Notes under the pieces: generated by a model
Seen by the model: the letters and a program-made list of their open reading frames with translations, nothing else
Database searches by the model: none
What the model was told of the DNA's origin: nothing
Translations under genes and position numbers: made by a program
From: Pipra filicauda
Lineage: Eukaryota > Chordata > Aves > Passeriformes > Pipridae
Length of the DNA: 64,000 nt
Direction of reading: 5' to 3'
NCBI RefSeq assembly: GCF_003945595.2
Contig: NW_024103729.1
Location: 2,104,950-2,168,949 of the forward strand
Shown here: piece after piece, positions 47,887-61,612 of the stretch
Layout: each line of letters starts with the position of its first letter
Position numbering within the stretch: the first letter of the stretch is position 1

Positions 47887-49828
47887 TTCAGATCTTTAAA
47901 TTAAATAACTGGAAAAAACACAATTTCAGCTGAATCTCATTTAATGGAAGTGATGGAAGCTGCATAAGTTTGGCAAACTTTAAGCCAGGATTCCTGGTGT
48001 TAAAAGTTGTGCTTTAGAGATCTTCTGCAGTCTATTCCACAATATTTTTCATATTTATGTAATGACAGTGTGTGCTGCCATGTCTTATTGTGGTAGTATC
48101 CTGCCTGTTGTATATAGCAGATAACTTTCTACTATAAAATACTACTAATAAAAATTAAGAACTACATTATATCATAAGATTGTGGATAAAAGAAGTTAGT
48201 TTCATTCCCTTTCTGAGTTACAAGAAGCCTGGCAGAAGAACAAATATATTTCTTTGCCAAAAATAAGATAACGAATATGCGTTCTTCAAATTTCTTGTAT
48301 GGCAGCTTTTAGTTGATACAGTTCTGCTGCATATTTGTAGACTTGCAACTGAGCATAGCAGTGTTTTATCCTGGACTCTTGACAACCCCCTCAGAACTTT
48401 CATCAGCACTTTTTGGATTTGGAAGAAGCGTTTAAAGAGAAATGCTGTTGCACACCTCAGTCTGCATATTTAAATGCTTCATGGAGTGAGTGGAAACTGA
48501 GCTCTCTTCAGAGTAACTGAAGAGGAAAGATGAATTTTGTGAAATTTAGTATGTGAAGGAATGGTACCACTTATATGCCTTCTATTAATGTTGAAATACT
48601 CAAGCACTGTGGTCATGTTTTTTTTTTTAATAGCTTAGGAGTTCTCTACATGCTGTCTAAAGAGAACTGGAGTTGGAACAGAGTGGGCACTGAAGATTCC
48701 AACTTTACTGTGCTGTATGCAGAAGAACTGAAGTGAGCTAGAACCTGAGAACTGTATATTTAGAAACTTGGGGTAAATAGAGATGTAGTGATGTTAATTT
48801 TTGAGAGTACACTTAAAAGTAAAGTCACCTGTGAGACTCCACTGAAGTGACAGGCAAAGTAATCTCAATGTGTCACTTCCAAAATACAATGCAGTGGACA
48901 CACTTGTTGCTGTACTTTATGGCTTCCAGAGGTTGCTTGGAATAAAGTATACTCCCTGGGTGCTTCAGGCTTTTTCATCTGTCACAGAGTTAGCCAAAAG
49001 CTGTTAAAACTATTCTTGTAACTTAAATAAAGCAGATTCCTATTAGTAACAGGTCAGTGGATAAACAATGTAGTTGTATTATCTAGTTTTTAAAACTCTT
49101 TGCTTTATGTATTTTATTCGAGTGAAATGTGAGGTTCTTTCAGATTGAGATCTCATACTTAAATGCTAACTATGATTCCTGCTTGTAACACCTGTAGTGT
49201 CACAAAAACGCTTTGTCGACTCCCTCAGCCTGTTCTCAGCAGTCTGATTGTTGCTTGTTTGTGGGATCTGTTTTGTTGTTGCAGTTGAAATTGAAATCCA
49301 CTTGAAATTACTGGAAACCCTATTAGATCTCACCTGTACTATTAATGCAATTAATTTTATTTGTATTTTAGTGGTGTTGGAGCATGTTAAAAACTTAATC
49401 AGAAGTAAACCAAGTAGATTACTCTGCATCACAAAATTGAGTAGTGTGTTTTAATCAAAGAGCTGTTCCCTTTCAACTAAGAAATAATTTCTTCCTTAGA
49501 CTTTCAGATTTGCAGTATTGTTTTCCTTCACCAGAATGATGTCATCCTATTTGGAAAGTCAGATCAGTATGATGGCAAATCAAAACCAGAGAGCAGGTGA
49601 TATTACTAATTGATCTAATAGCAGAGTTCAAATAATATTTTGACTTGCTCTGTTCTGTAACCCATTCTGAAATATCAATTGTCTTGAACGTTAGTAACTC
49701 AGTTACAGAATTTCTCTGGTGCACTTTGATAGCATTCCTGTGTTTTTGTCTGCTGGTTCTACATGGAGCTCTGTGCAGCAAATCGAGGAGTTGGTTTGGT
49801 TTCCAGAATATATTAACTCTGGCATATT

Positions 49829-49852
49829 CCTCCCCCCTGCCCCCCCCCCCCA
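49829..49852. repeat. Poly(C) tract
   Basis: Runs of six and thirteen C separated by a short TG interruption. The minus strand is G-rich, with two long G runs. It could stall polymerases and be an assembly weak point. Confidence 0.7.
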
Positions 49853-52800
49853 TGTGGCAGATATCAAACCTGACCATATGGGCACAGAGTGACACAGCAA
49901 TTGAAGGATCAAGCTGGATAAACAACCTCTGCACAGACTAACCCTGTCCAAAAGTCTGGTATATGGTTTGTGGTTTTTTATTTTTAAATCCTAGAACTTG
50001 CTGCTTATTGCAATAAATTGCTTTGTGGAGGGCTGTCTTCTGCCTCCCCTTCTCCTTCCCAGGAGAAGGTGTGGGAACAAGTTTTCTTTCCTCAGTCATA
50101 GCAGAGTTTCAGTGGTAGGTCCCATGGGACAAGAAGGACAAGAAAAACTTTGTAGATTGCAGATAATATAGGTTTGCTTCTTTGCAGTCTTCTCTGACTT
50201 CTTACACCTTCTGAGAAAGAATGGGTGTTGTGATGACAAGAATGGTGTTCCAGTTACTTCCTTAGCAAAAAGATCAAAGTGGGGGAACAAACTTTTTCTA
50301 GGAACTGAGCCTTTAAAGAGATTTTTTCTGCCCAAATGTCTCAGTCCTGAGCAACATCTCTCTGCCTTGAAGAACAACAGAACTTGTTATTTGTCAGTTG
50401 TCTGTAAGGACAATGAAGACTCTCCAGGAGCTTAATAAGAGATCTTGTAATGTCAAAATGATCTAATGCTAATGTTGTTGATCTATCACTTAGCTGCTTT
50501 TTAGATGGCTGAGAGTTAGATTTAAGTGCATGCATTGGTTGTTTTCATACTTGCTTTTTTAATTCTTCTTTCCTCCTGGGATATTCTTTCAGCATGTCAT
50601 TTCTCAAAATTTAGGGTCATCTAATTTCCAGCCCGAAGGTTTCTCATAACTCTTTGCCTGCTAACTGTATCAATACACTCCTCTCTTTCTAAGTTATTTT
50701 CTTCTGTTGTTGTTTTACCCTTGGCACTTAAAAAAAGCATTTATAACCTTGTTGCCAGGCTAAATAATACAGGCTTTATTAGTTAACTCCTCTAAGAGCA
50801 CTCTTCTGTTTTTTGGTTGGAATTCATGTCTCTTGACCAAGGCCAGCTGGGATGGGATAGAGTACTCCAGATAACCACTTTTTTTGCAAAAGCACTGAGA
50901 ATTCTTGGTTACTCTGTAATGGTGTATATACCTAAGCCTTGGTGCCTCTTCCACACTTCACCTCTTCCATTCCCCTCCAGTACCACTCTGGGAGGAACTG
51001 GAACATGTAGTCACTAATGCTTTTGTCAACTGACATGGGCTTGGCTTATAGCAACACTTTTTGGGTTCAGTTCTGAAGCACAGCATCTCCATATTGATTG
51101 GTATTATTACTTCATAGCATTGGTAGTGTCTCATGAGAATAATTACTGTTCCAAATTTTTGATGCATGCTTACATGGGACAGAGGAGAGGAAAGGGAACT
51201 TGAAAGTTTTGCTAGTTTGGAAGAAAAGGGTAATTCTGAGGGAACAGATCTGTTTAGATAATCATATCACCTGGGGAGTTAAGTGGAAATAAGCAAGGCT
51301 GTAACAATAATAAAGATTTCATCTTATTTCATAGTTTCCTTCTATGTGTAATAGTCTTCCATCATTACAAATACTTTCTGTTAAACTCATAAATAATGCG
51401 TTCTATTTGGATGTTACTTAACAGCAGTTGGTTGTTTAAATAGTTTTGGGTTTAACAAAACCGAAATAAAATAATGAATGACCTCTCTTCTGTGAGCCTG
51501 GAAATAGTAGCAAGTGTTCTGAGTTCTGCTGTCAAAAAAAAAATCTTTTGCTTCTGGAGACTACTGATGTTATTACTGAACTAGGATTTCAAGATTTAAT
51601 ATCATTAAAGTTAAACATTACTGCCTGCCTTCAAGTGTTACAAATGTTTAAGCACCCATGGCTTACAGAGACACTCATTTTCAGCTGTTTTTCTCAATGT
51701 TGAGCCTTTGAACATTGAGTAGCTGTGAATATTTTAAGTCCTTCCATTGTTCAGACATAACTGTACTTTAGCCAAAACTATTCTTGCTGCAGTGTGTTTG
51801 CTGTAACACACTTTGAAACTGGTGGGGTGGAAGCTGTGGTCCTCATCAAAGAGTGCTTGTACTCTGCTCAACTCTGCTTCAGTGGCAGTGTCTATCTACA
51901 TACCTTCAGAGAGGAAACAAATACCATTGTGTGGCGTTACTGACATAGGGAAGGAAGGCTATCCTGTGAAAAGTACCTGAAAAAAAACAGGCTTTCTTTC
52001 TTAGGAAAGGAGAGAAATACTCCTGGAAATCCTGTCAACACTAAGGGGATGTCTTTTTCAGTAGTGATTTGTTTTTATTTGTTTTTTAAAGTGAAGGGAT
52101 AATTCTTCCTTATTGTGTTTTTGTGTCACTTTAGATTGGAGAACTTAAAATGCCAGCTGAAGGCTAACAGGAGGAGAAAAATTAAGGTGCAAAAGTATGT
52201 GTAAGTTTTCATACCACTGACTCAGGCTCCATTGTCATAAATATTATAGCTGTACCATGAAAGTTAGTTGCTCCCATGGGGATCTCTGTTCGTGTCCCTT
52301 AAGGGAGGGCATTCTAAACATGTTAACCTGCCATGCCTAAGCCTTGAACAACTGAGGCAGGGAATTCAAGGATCCAGAGCTTTGTGCCCATGGACTCACG
52401 AATGCTGCTGGGAGATCACTGGGTGTGACAAGTAGAGGAGATGCAAATTGCTGTATTTCTTCTGATTCTCACATAGCTCGTGTGAGACATTGCTGAGTTG
52501 GGGCTTGTAAGTCCCTATCTTTGCTTTCTGTGTGTTACCTGACTTGTTGAAAAGCTCCTTCGGAGGGGTTTGGGCTCTCTGTTGTCAGTATCAACAGCAG
52601 GAAGTGACTGGTGCAAGCCCAGACCTGTGGCAGCCAGAAGCAGAAACTTAACCTATTGTAGAATATAGTGATTTAAACATCTGAGTTTAACTTAGATATG
52701 TCCAAAATCAAGATAGTTTGTTACTACTTAATAGTATTCTAGGTTATTACAACAAACTAGAGTTGGATCTGCTCTTGGTGTGTGTTTGCTGCATTGTTGG

Positions 52801-55800
52801 GAGGGTTGGTGGCTCAGCTTTGAGGCGGAAGAACTCGAAAATACAAATTTGTGATGGCTATCATCTAAGCTGCTTTGTTCTTTGTGCTTGCATAGACTGG
52901 AGCAGCGTTTGTGGTGGGACAGGGAGGAGAAGCTGCTGTGATTTCAGGTTGCTTCAGCAGAATTTGAAAAGTTTTACTTGTGACAACTTGTGATAGATCA
53001 AAGTAGCAGGTTTTAAATTGTCTGTATCAACTTGTACAGATGCAGTCTGTATATTTGACCAAATCCTTAAGTTTCACGTGCTGATTTTTAACATGAAGAT
53101 GGTCTGCACAGGCATAGGAATGACACTAATGATTGTACTCTGTCCCTGTACCCTCTGAGCTATTTGTGTAAGGGAAGGGGTTTGAAATGATGACATGTTT
53201 GGATATTTATTTGGATAAATATATGTAATAGTTAGAGACTGCCTTCTGCTTAGTACACAGGACTTTCACGTAGGTTTGGATTAGAGGAACTAACTTCCTA
53301 ATTTATCTGGATGACCACACTCACTAGGATGTCTCCCAGGAAGTGTAGTTGGGATTTTTGGCTTCCGTCAGTACCTGGTACTCTTTGGAAGATACAGTGG
53401 AACTCAACTGAGAAACTGCATAGTGCAGACTGAGAGCTCTAATGCCTTCAAGTCTGGCCTGCTTGTTTTCTCTCCTTTGTCTCTACTGTAACTTCAGTAG
53501 TAAGTTAAACCTTGAATGAAAATTATAAGGAAGTGTAATCACTACTAAGCTTAGGAGTTAAAAAAAATACAGGTGTGTTTGGCTCAGAATGTCTGTCATA
53601 CTTGAATATATAAAAATGTTTATGCTGTCATTTTATTAAAAAAAAATTCATTATAAAGCACAGATTGCAGTACAACATTTGAGGTGTTTTTCTTAAAAAT
53701 TAAAAAAGTATGCCTGAAACTTCCAGGCTGTTATCATGCAGCTGTTTAATGTAATAAATATTGCCATGCTAGTAATATGCCTATGGCATATGCTGTCCTT
53801 GATATATGAAAAAAACAACACCAGACTGCTGATTTGAAATTCAATGTTAGATGCTTTATGCCCTCCACTTTCTAACTTGTTAAAATAGGCATTTAATAGA
53901 AAATAGTTGAAAATATTTCTTAGTAGGTAACTGCAAGTTTGGTGAGCAGTGTTCTCATCAGCTTTCAGTTCTGTGGAAGAAGTCTGTGTTGCACAGATCA
54001 GGCTGTTTTCAGATTGCAGTACACAGTATCTGTGTCCCAAAATTGTTCTGCCAGGAGAACCTTTAAATACAAATTAACCATACAAATAAAATTTGAAAAG
54101 CTTAGAAAAAAGAGCCAAAGTTAGTGCAATTAATTTGGCAACTTTAGTTGCTGTTGGGAGCTGGAGGTGCTAGGAAATAGTTTATGTGAGAAAAGATATT
54201 TCAAGACTTGACATGGGGAATTAGAGGTAGTAAAGATACTGGTATTAGTAGAACATTTCTTTGTGCATTAATCATGTGTTGGATGGGGATGTGCATGTTC
54301 CTAGCGGAATATCTTTAATTAACAAAGCAGATATAGGACTAAGAGAGGCTGCAGCCTTTATGAAATACCTACATTTTATATTTGCTATGATAACATACTG
54401 TGCTGAGGGGCAGGAAGGAAGAAACTGCTCACTTCTGGGCCTACAGCTATTTTCCCCTCTATGAGCCTGTCTACTTCATATTCTTTCTTTTGTCTTTCCT
54501 TGAAGTCTTTCCATTCTCTGTGTGTTTTTTACTCAAATGCTGTAAAGAGAATTATTCTGCCTTGCACTGTGATGAAGGTGCCCTCTCCAGTTAGATATCC
54601 TTTTGTTTGTCTTCCTTACTAGTGCATTTTATTAAATGGCTTATAATAAATAGTAAAGAGTATGATGTGGAGTAGTTCTGGAGTGTCTTGTGGATATTTT
54701 TTAAAGGAAAAAAAAACAACCCACAAAAATAAACCAGAAAGACAAGAAATCTTGCATAGGCGTTAAGTGAACTTTGCTTCCAATTTGGTGTCATATTAAC
54801 AGTATGGGATTATTTTCATGTTTGCAAAAATGTCTTTTAGGAGTGTAGCAAGGTGGATGCATGGCTTTGCTCCAGCGTGTTCTATCATTGATGTACTTGG
54901 GAGAAACACTGTCTTCCTTTCCTCTCTTTCTTGCCATATTCTCTTTCAATCCCAGACAAGGCCAGAATTGGTGTGTTGTTTGGGGGCGATAGGTTGTAGG
55001 TTTACTTGTAAGGCATAGTTAAACATTAGTGTAGGATGAAAGGTCACCTGTATTGGAGACAACTCTTGAGTATTCTGATTGGGTCACAGCAAATTGCAAG
55101 AGCAAAGGCTTATCAAATCAGCTATTGTAATATCTAGTTCTTAAATAATCATTTTGCTCAAGCTACAGAAAGCTTACAGCTCTGCTTATTCCAAATATGT
55201 TGGAGCTATGGAGAAACTGTGTTCTTCTCATGTGTATTCTGTATCACTCTGTGAATCCTTACAGTACATCAGAGCAGCAGTTTAGCTGAAGATAACAAAA
55301 GACATTGAAGAGATTTAGGCAGCATCTCTTGGGTGATGGGACTGTTCACAAGGAATTCAGGCTTTTACAAACCTGGCCGTGCTATGACCCTAGGAAAAAT
55401 ACCTCATTAGTGTCTTGTTAATCTAGTGAACTGTAGCATATGGGCGTAGTTACCTTTGTTGCTTGTGCAAGGAAAGTGTGTGGGCAGCCTGGGAAAGATG
55501 AGGCAAAAATCATTGCTGAGGTAAAGCAGAAAAACAGCCTGGTGGTACTTGCACTTATGTGAAGGAAGTGAGGAATTTGTAGCAGACTTTTTTTGTCTGT
55601 ATCAAGATTCAGTGATGGTGAGTTCTTGTCTAGCTTGAAATTAAGACTAAGTCTGGCATCCTGCTAGAAAGCACTTGAAAGAGCTCTAATATAAGTTCAG
55701 CATCTTAACCTTCTGTATTCAGGTTCTTGAGATACTCATTTGCCTTTCCCATACTCTGTAATTTCCATGTGCAGTGCCTTGTTCCCACAAACTTGTTTTA

Positions 55801-58800
55801 TTTATTGAGTGCTGGAAAGGTGTGTATGTGTGGAGTGGAGTAGACACTTGTTGATAAAGTGTGCCATAAAGTTGTTTAATTCTTTTATAAAGCTCTGCCT
55901 TTTGACAGCTTTTCCCATGACTGTGAAAGCTTGAACCTCCCTAAAATACAGTTGTGGAAACTAATATTGTATGTTGTTCTGTGTAGTTAACATGAAAGAA
56001 TAGCTCTGAGCACTGTAAAGTCATGATCCTGTCAATGATAGGATCAGCTTAAAGACAGCTTAATCCTTAGCATTTAACAGGTGTTTCTTGGGATGTGCCT
56101 TCCTTTTGTTTGGCTTTACACAGAACTTCTGTTTCTCTATACAGCTGTTTGATAGGTAGTTCAGTTCATGATTTCATACAAGGTAAATGTCTTTAATTGT
56201 GCCTGGGTCAGTGATTTGGTATGTGTATTGGAGCTTGCTCTCAATTACATCACTGTAAGGTGTAATGTAAATGCAAACCTTTTTTTTGGTGGAGGAAAAG
56301 CAGTGGCACATAATTCCAAGATGCCACTGCTTTGAGCACTGCCAGGTTTAGAAAACATAAATGTGTTTCAATCCCTTTGTTTGTTGTTGCAGTATTTTTG
56401 TGAGAGCTAAAGATCCATATGCAGATCCAGTGCTGAGGAAGCCGGAAACTTAACCTGTTTTAATTGGGTTTCTTCCTCAACAACTCCAATTACACCATTT
56501 TCCAGATTGTATCATGTGGCGTAGGAATCTCGGTATGCATTGGGCCTATGACTTGTTTTGTGTAGCATTTGGATAGAAGTCTTTGTTTGGCAGGATGGCA
56601 AAACCTGCTTAAGACAGTGCAGGAAAGGAGGCCTCAGGAGACCTCAGCCTGAGTCAGTGCTAAGTGTCAGTGAGTAAAAAAACCGAAGGAAAACTCCGGA
56701 AAGCCTCCTGATTTGTCTAAAACTTGTCTAAATTATATTTTGAAGATGGAAAAACCTGAGACATGTTCTAGGTGAGCAGAGAACAGATGAGTACTCACCC
56801 TTCCACCTGCCCTTGGAAACATAAATTATTTTTTTGAAATTGTTTTTATTTTTAAAGTGTTTCTCCTTAAGACATGCTAGTGTGAGCGAACAGGCTTCTC
56901 AACTTTTGATATTTCTATGTGTAGACTAGTTTAAAGCTGAAGCTGGATATGATCAAAATGAAGACCCAGTCTCCTCCCTCTTTACCTTGTTTTCAAGGTA
57001 GATCTACATAATGCTCTTAGACCTGTAATCTTGGCTTTATCTGTGGTGCACTTCTCTAATCTGCATGTACAAGTCAACTGTTTTTTGTTTCTTCTTCCAG
57101 CACTAATTTCTGTGAGATCTGGTCCCTGAATTCCTTCAGTTTAGGGGCTAATTAAAGTTTTGCATTTTGTTTTGTTTGACTCCCTCCTTCTAGTTGTCTA
57201 GAAGATTGCAGAGATCATCTTGTGTTAATTTAGACCGTGGGTGACCAAACTATGTTTTACTAGCCACTGAGCTCACTAGGTCTCTCTGTAATTTAAGACA
57301 GCTTGGCAAAAGTTGATTAGGAACTTGGCAGGGCTCAGGCAACCTGCCATGCTGCAGCTTGGGGCTTGTATTGTCTAACAGGCTCTGCAGGTAGGACATG
57401 GCTTTGTACCATATCAGTATTTGTCTTGTGCTATTGCACTTGGTTTTGCTTAAGGGCTGTGTGTGCCAGATGCAGGTGAATGGCAAACTGCAAATAAGGC
57501 ACCATCTGGTCTATGGCATTAGAATACAGAAGAGGTTTGGTGTTTTAGCAGGAGGTTCTGCATTCAGGCTCATAATGTTGAAGTAAATAGAGCTATGCAG
57601 CTCGAAGGCAGCTGGGTATTAAGTACTGGGCAGGGCAGATTGGAAGTCAGTGATGATTTTGGGTACTTCTTGGTTTACTTACATGACACTAATGAAACCA
57701 AGCTTCTAAACTGAAATTTGCACTAATCATTCAGCTGATTTTTTTTTTTTCTTCCACTGGTAATAAATGCCCCCTGTCCCAACTTTGCTGCAGCTGTTTA
57801 CTTGGTCTTAGCTTGACCACCTGCCTTGTAGTTTTCTTCTCCTCTGGCAGTGTCACTAATCTGTTCTTCATGAAGGATTCTGTGCTTTAATTCACGTCTC
57901 ACAGAAGGTAAAAGCTCCTCATTCAAATTCATTCCTGTCTTCTGAAGAGAATCTTCTCCTTCATTCTTGCCAGGCAGTGTGGGTTTTTTATAATGTTAGT
58001 GAAAGGTTAAGGCACCATACAGATACTGACTTCTGGCTTCTACTAAACAAGGAGGATGGATAAGCTGAAAGTGAAGGTCAGATAAGATTTTACTTTTATT
58101 TATTGTGATGGTTTTTATTGAGAGTCTGCAAGAAATGAATTCACATCAATTCACTCTGGGTACAAACAGCAGAGTTTTGGTCAGAATTTGGCTGCTGGAA
58201 AATATATTCTTTTTCATTGGAGAGATAGGCTTTTGTTTAATTTTAAAAAGGAAAAGAACTGGTATTTCCATTGCTGCTAACAAGCTGGAACCACACCTGT
58301 TTGAGCACCAGGTAGCAGAATTGCATACTGAGGCTCTCATAGTGTAAATGTTGCTGTCTCGCAGCTTGTTAGTAACAGTAGTTTTAAAGTTCCTGTAGAG
58401 GTGAAGTCAAGCTCTTGATGTAGAATCTGATTTGGCAGAGAAATTTCGCTCTGTGACACAAGTGTACAGCAGAACAAACTTAGAATGTGCATTTGTTCCT
58501 CACTTTTCCTTCCTTTCCCATTGTTGTGCTAAAACGAAAAAGACCTGTCAACAAAGAGATGAAGCCTGGTTCATTATTTTGCAGGGAACATTTGCTGTGT
58601 TTGTGTGTTCTCCATGTGTTGTGACAATCATTTGTGTTACTGACATGGCTTGGATACCTCTGGGCTGCTGCTGAAGCTGAGCTGTCTCTGGTTGACTTGC
58701 AGCTATCCTGATCAGACTGGTCTTTTACTGAATATGGATTGATTCAGAAGTTTCTGGGTTCTTATGCTTTTGATGATCTTTATATTTGTGCATAGAAAAA

Positions 58801-61567
58801 AAATTAACTGCTGCAGAGTTGACTGAATTATGCAACAGAACTTAATGTGTAGCTGACTAAAAAACTAACATGAAATAGAACACTGAATTCAGGTTGAGAA
58901 ACTACAGGTGTTGTAAACGTGAAAATATTTTCCTGAAGTGTTGAGTCCTGGCCCTCTGCCACTGAGAGAGCATTTTGAATCTTCCTTCATTAATGAATTC
59001 AAGTCAAACCATACACTGGGGGAAAACTTACAGTGAATTAGTTTGGACATGTTACAAATGGTGACATGGAAGGGTAACAAACGTGGCTTATTTGGAGAAG
59101 AACAACTTAATTATTTGAATTTTTTTACAAGGGCAAATTCTTTGAAAAAAGTCATGAATAAATGTTCTAAGAGATTATTTTTTTAATTGACTCCATTACT
59201 GATATACTCAAACCCAAGAGGAATAGTTGCTGTTGACAACGCTTTTAATACACAGTGCAAAACTATAGAGAAGCAAGAGAAAAAATGAAATGCTTTCTAT
59301 TTTTCCTAACTTCTCATTTGGATGAGGATCAAAGATCTGAATGACACTTGTGGTGTTTTGTGAACCAAAGTGCAGTCCAAAGAGTGACACAAATTGTAGT
59401 ATTTATGTACTTGATGAACATAAGAGAAACAAAGCAATGAGGTGGCAGAACTGAAGAGGGATGCCCTCAAGAGAGCATTATATTTGTTCCATGCAACTCC
59501 TTTGCTTTTTCTCCTCAAACTGCAGTACCTTCTGGTCTTCCAGAAGAAACGACTATAGGAGATAAAGGCTTTCACTATCTTAGTGTTAGGTCGCCCCCTT
59601 AGCCAGCTTGCAAGAACTCAGTTAAGATTTACTCCTGGTCCAATTTCCCAGTGCATGAATATGGTGATTTTTTTTTCTTCAGTGATGAAATGAAGCTGTG
59701 GATTCCTGTGTACCATGAACTGGGAACACCAGTTTTACAATCAGACCTGAGACACCTGAGCCTGCCTGTGTATCCTGTGCAACCATATCCAGAGTAGAAC
59801 ATGAGCAGGTTTTTTTGTTCCTTTAAGCTATCCAGATAACTGGGAATGTTCTGCTGTCTTAACTCTTGCAGGTGCTTCTTTTTTTTTTTTTTTTTTCCCC
59901 TCCTCTCTAGACAATCCATAGGCTTCTCTTGGTTTTTGAGCTGACAAGTTGGTTGTACTTGACTGCCAGTGGCACCTGTGCTGCTCCCTAATTTTGAGTA
60001 GTGCCCCATTTGCTATTTCAGTTTGACTTTTCCACAGTCCAGAAGGACTCACTGAGGTTCTGGCTGTGGCATTTAGGCCAATCCACTGTTGTGTTGCTAA
60101 AGGAATGATGAGTGTCAGTTCTTGGTAATCTTCATGGAACAGGGTTTTAAACTTCTTCTGGGTCACTGAAGACATCTCCAGTTTGCTTTTCCATGCCGGG
60201 TCCCATGAAAGGTCTCTGCAGTCTCAGACTTCAAATTCAACTGACCTGCTTGAAGCAGAGGAGACCGTTCATCTTCTAAAACTCATAATCACTGTCACAA
60301 AACTGTTTTTATCAACACCTGGAGCATGTGATAGCATGTATTTAGATCTTTCCTTAAACAATACTTGACCTCTGACTTCCTCAGACTGCGTTCTCAAACC
60401 ATGGTGTCTTTTGCACAGGTATCTTCCAGTCCTTTTCCCAGAGAGAAGTCAGTAGGTAAGGATGCTGCTTTTCTGGCTTGGGATTATGGCATGTATGACC
60501 TGTTGATCACACAGTCCTAACAACCTGGCCATTCCTCTAGCAAATAGTGTTTGCATCGTTTCAGAGGTGTTTTCAGTGTTCTTATCTCCTGTGGGAACTT
60601 GTAAATCTGCAGTTTCAGGTAATGAATATTTGAACTTTCAGTTAGCAGTATAGTTCCCCCTCGTTCCAACCGTGAGATCACAAATGAAGATATTTTTGGC
60701 TCTTCCCCTTTCTCTTTCATGCCAAGCTTTCTCTTCCCAATCTTTGTCTATATGCCATTACAGACATATAAACATAGATACAGTTTGGAGACTTTAAACC
60801 TGGTGCTTACATCCTTTCAGGTTTGAAGCCACCTGTTTTGCTGATTCTATGAAGGTGACCTTTGGCATTTCCACTCTCTTGGCTGGAAGGCTGGGCAAGA
60901 TCTAAGCTCTTGATAGACTGGATAAGGGCAAGGTGACTTCCTAATGCAGCAGGGCCCAGAGGCTGCCACAGTCTTCTGATGGCTGTTTGTTGTAAAGTCA
61001 GTGGAACAGAGGGTAACTCCAGTTTCTTTACTGATTTTTTTTTTTTTCCCTTTTGAATCTGTAGCTTGAGTGTATTTATGGCCTCCTGGTATTTGAGAAG
61101 TTTTGTGCAGTATCTGTTCCTTTCTTTAGTATGTGGGGTATTTTTGAAATGGTTAAGAAATGCTTCCACAAGAATGATTGTAGAGTAGCTGAATTAAAAA
61201 GAACTTTTCCACTGTAAATTAATCTAGGAAGAATATTGTGCTGCAACTTTTTTCTTTTTTGTTGGCAATTTGGAAAAATCTCTGCATTAACAGCATATGT
61301 GTTGTCATACTTACTCAGTGTAAAAAAGGACATGTGAGCTAGTCCTTAATCTATAGTATCTCCAGAGACTGGACTCCTTTGAAATTTGTAGCTTATGTGC
61401 CCATTTTCCTTACTTCCTCATCCTAGTCCAGGTTACTGGATTGTGCTGTTGAGGACCTGAAGGGGCAGGAGTGCTTTCGGAGCTGGGTGTGTGTTCTGTC
61501 ATCGGGGTTGGCAGTTGTCACTTCTCAGAATGAGAGATCTCTAATGTGATCTGAGGTTCTACTTTCA

Positions 61568-61612
61568 GCAGGTGGTTGGACCACATGATCTCAAGAGATC
61601 CTTTCCAGCCAA
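61568..61612 (+). mobile_element. CR1 LINE 3' end scrap
   Basis: 'aggtggttggaccacatgatctc' followed by 'agatcctttccagccaagg' matches the CR1 3' tail (ggttggactagatgatctcnagaggtcccttccaacc type). No octamer tail remains. Confidence 0.7.
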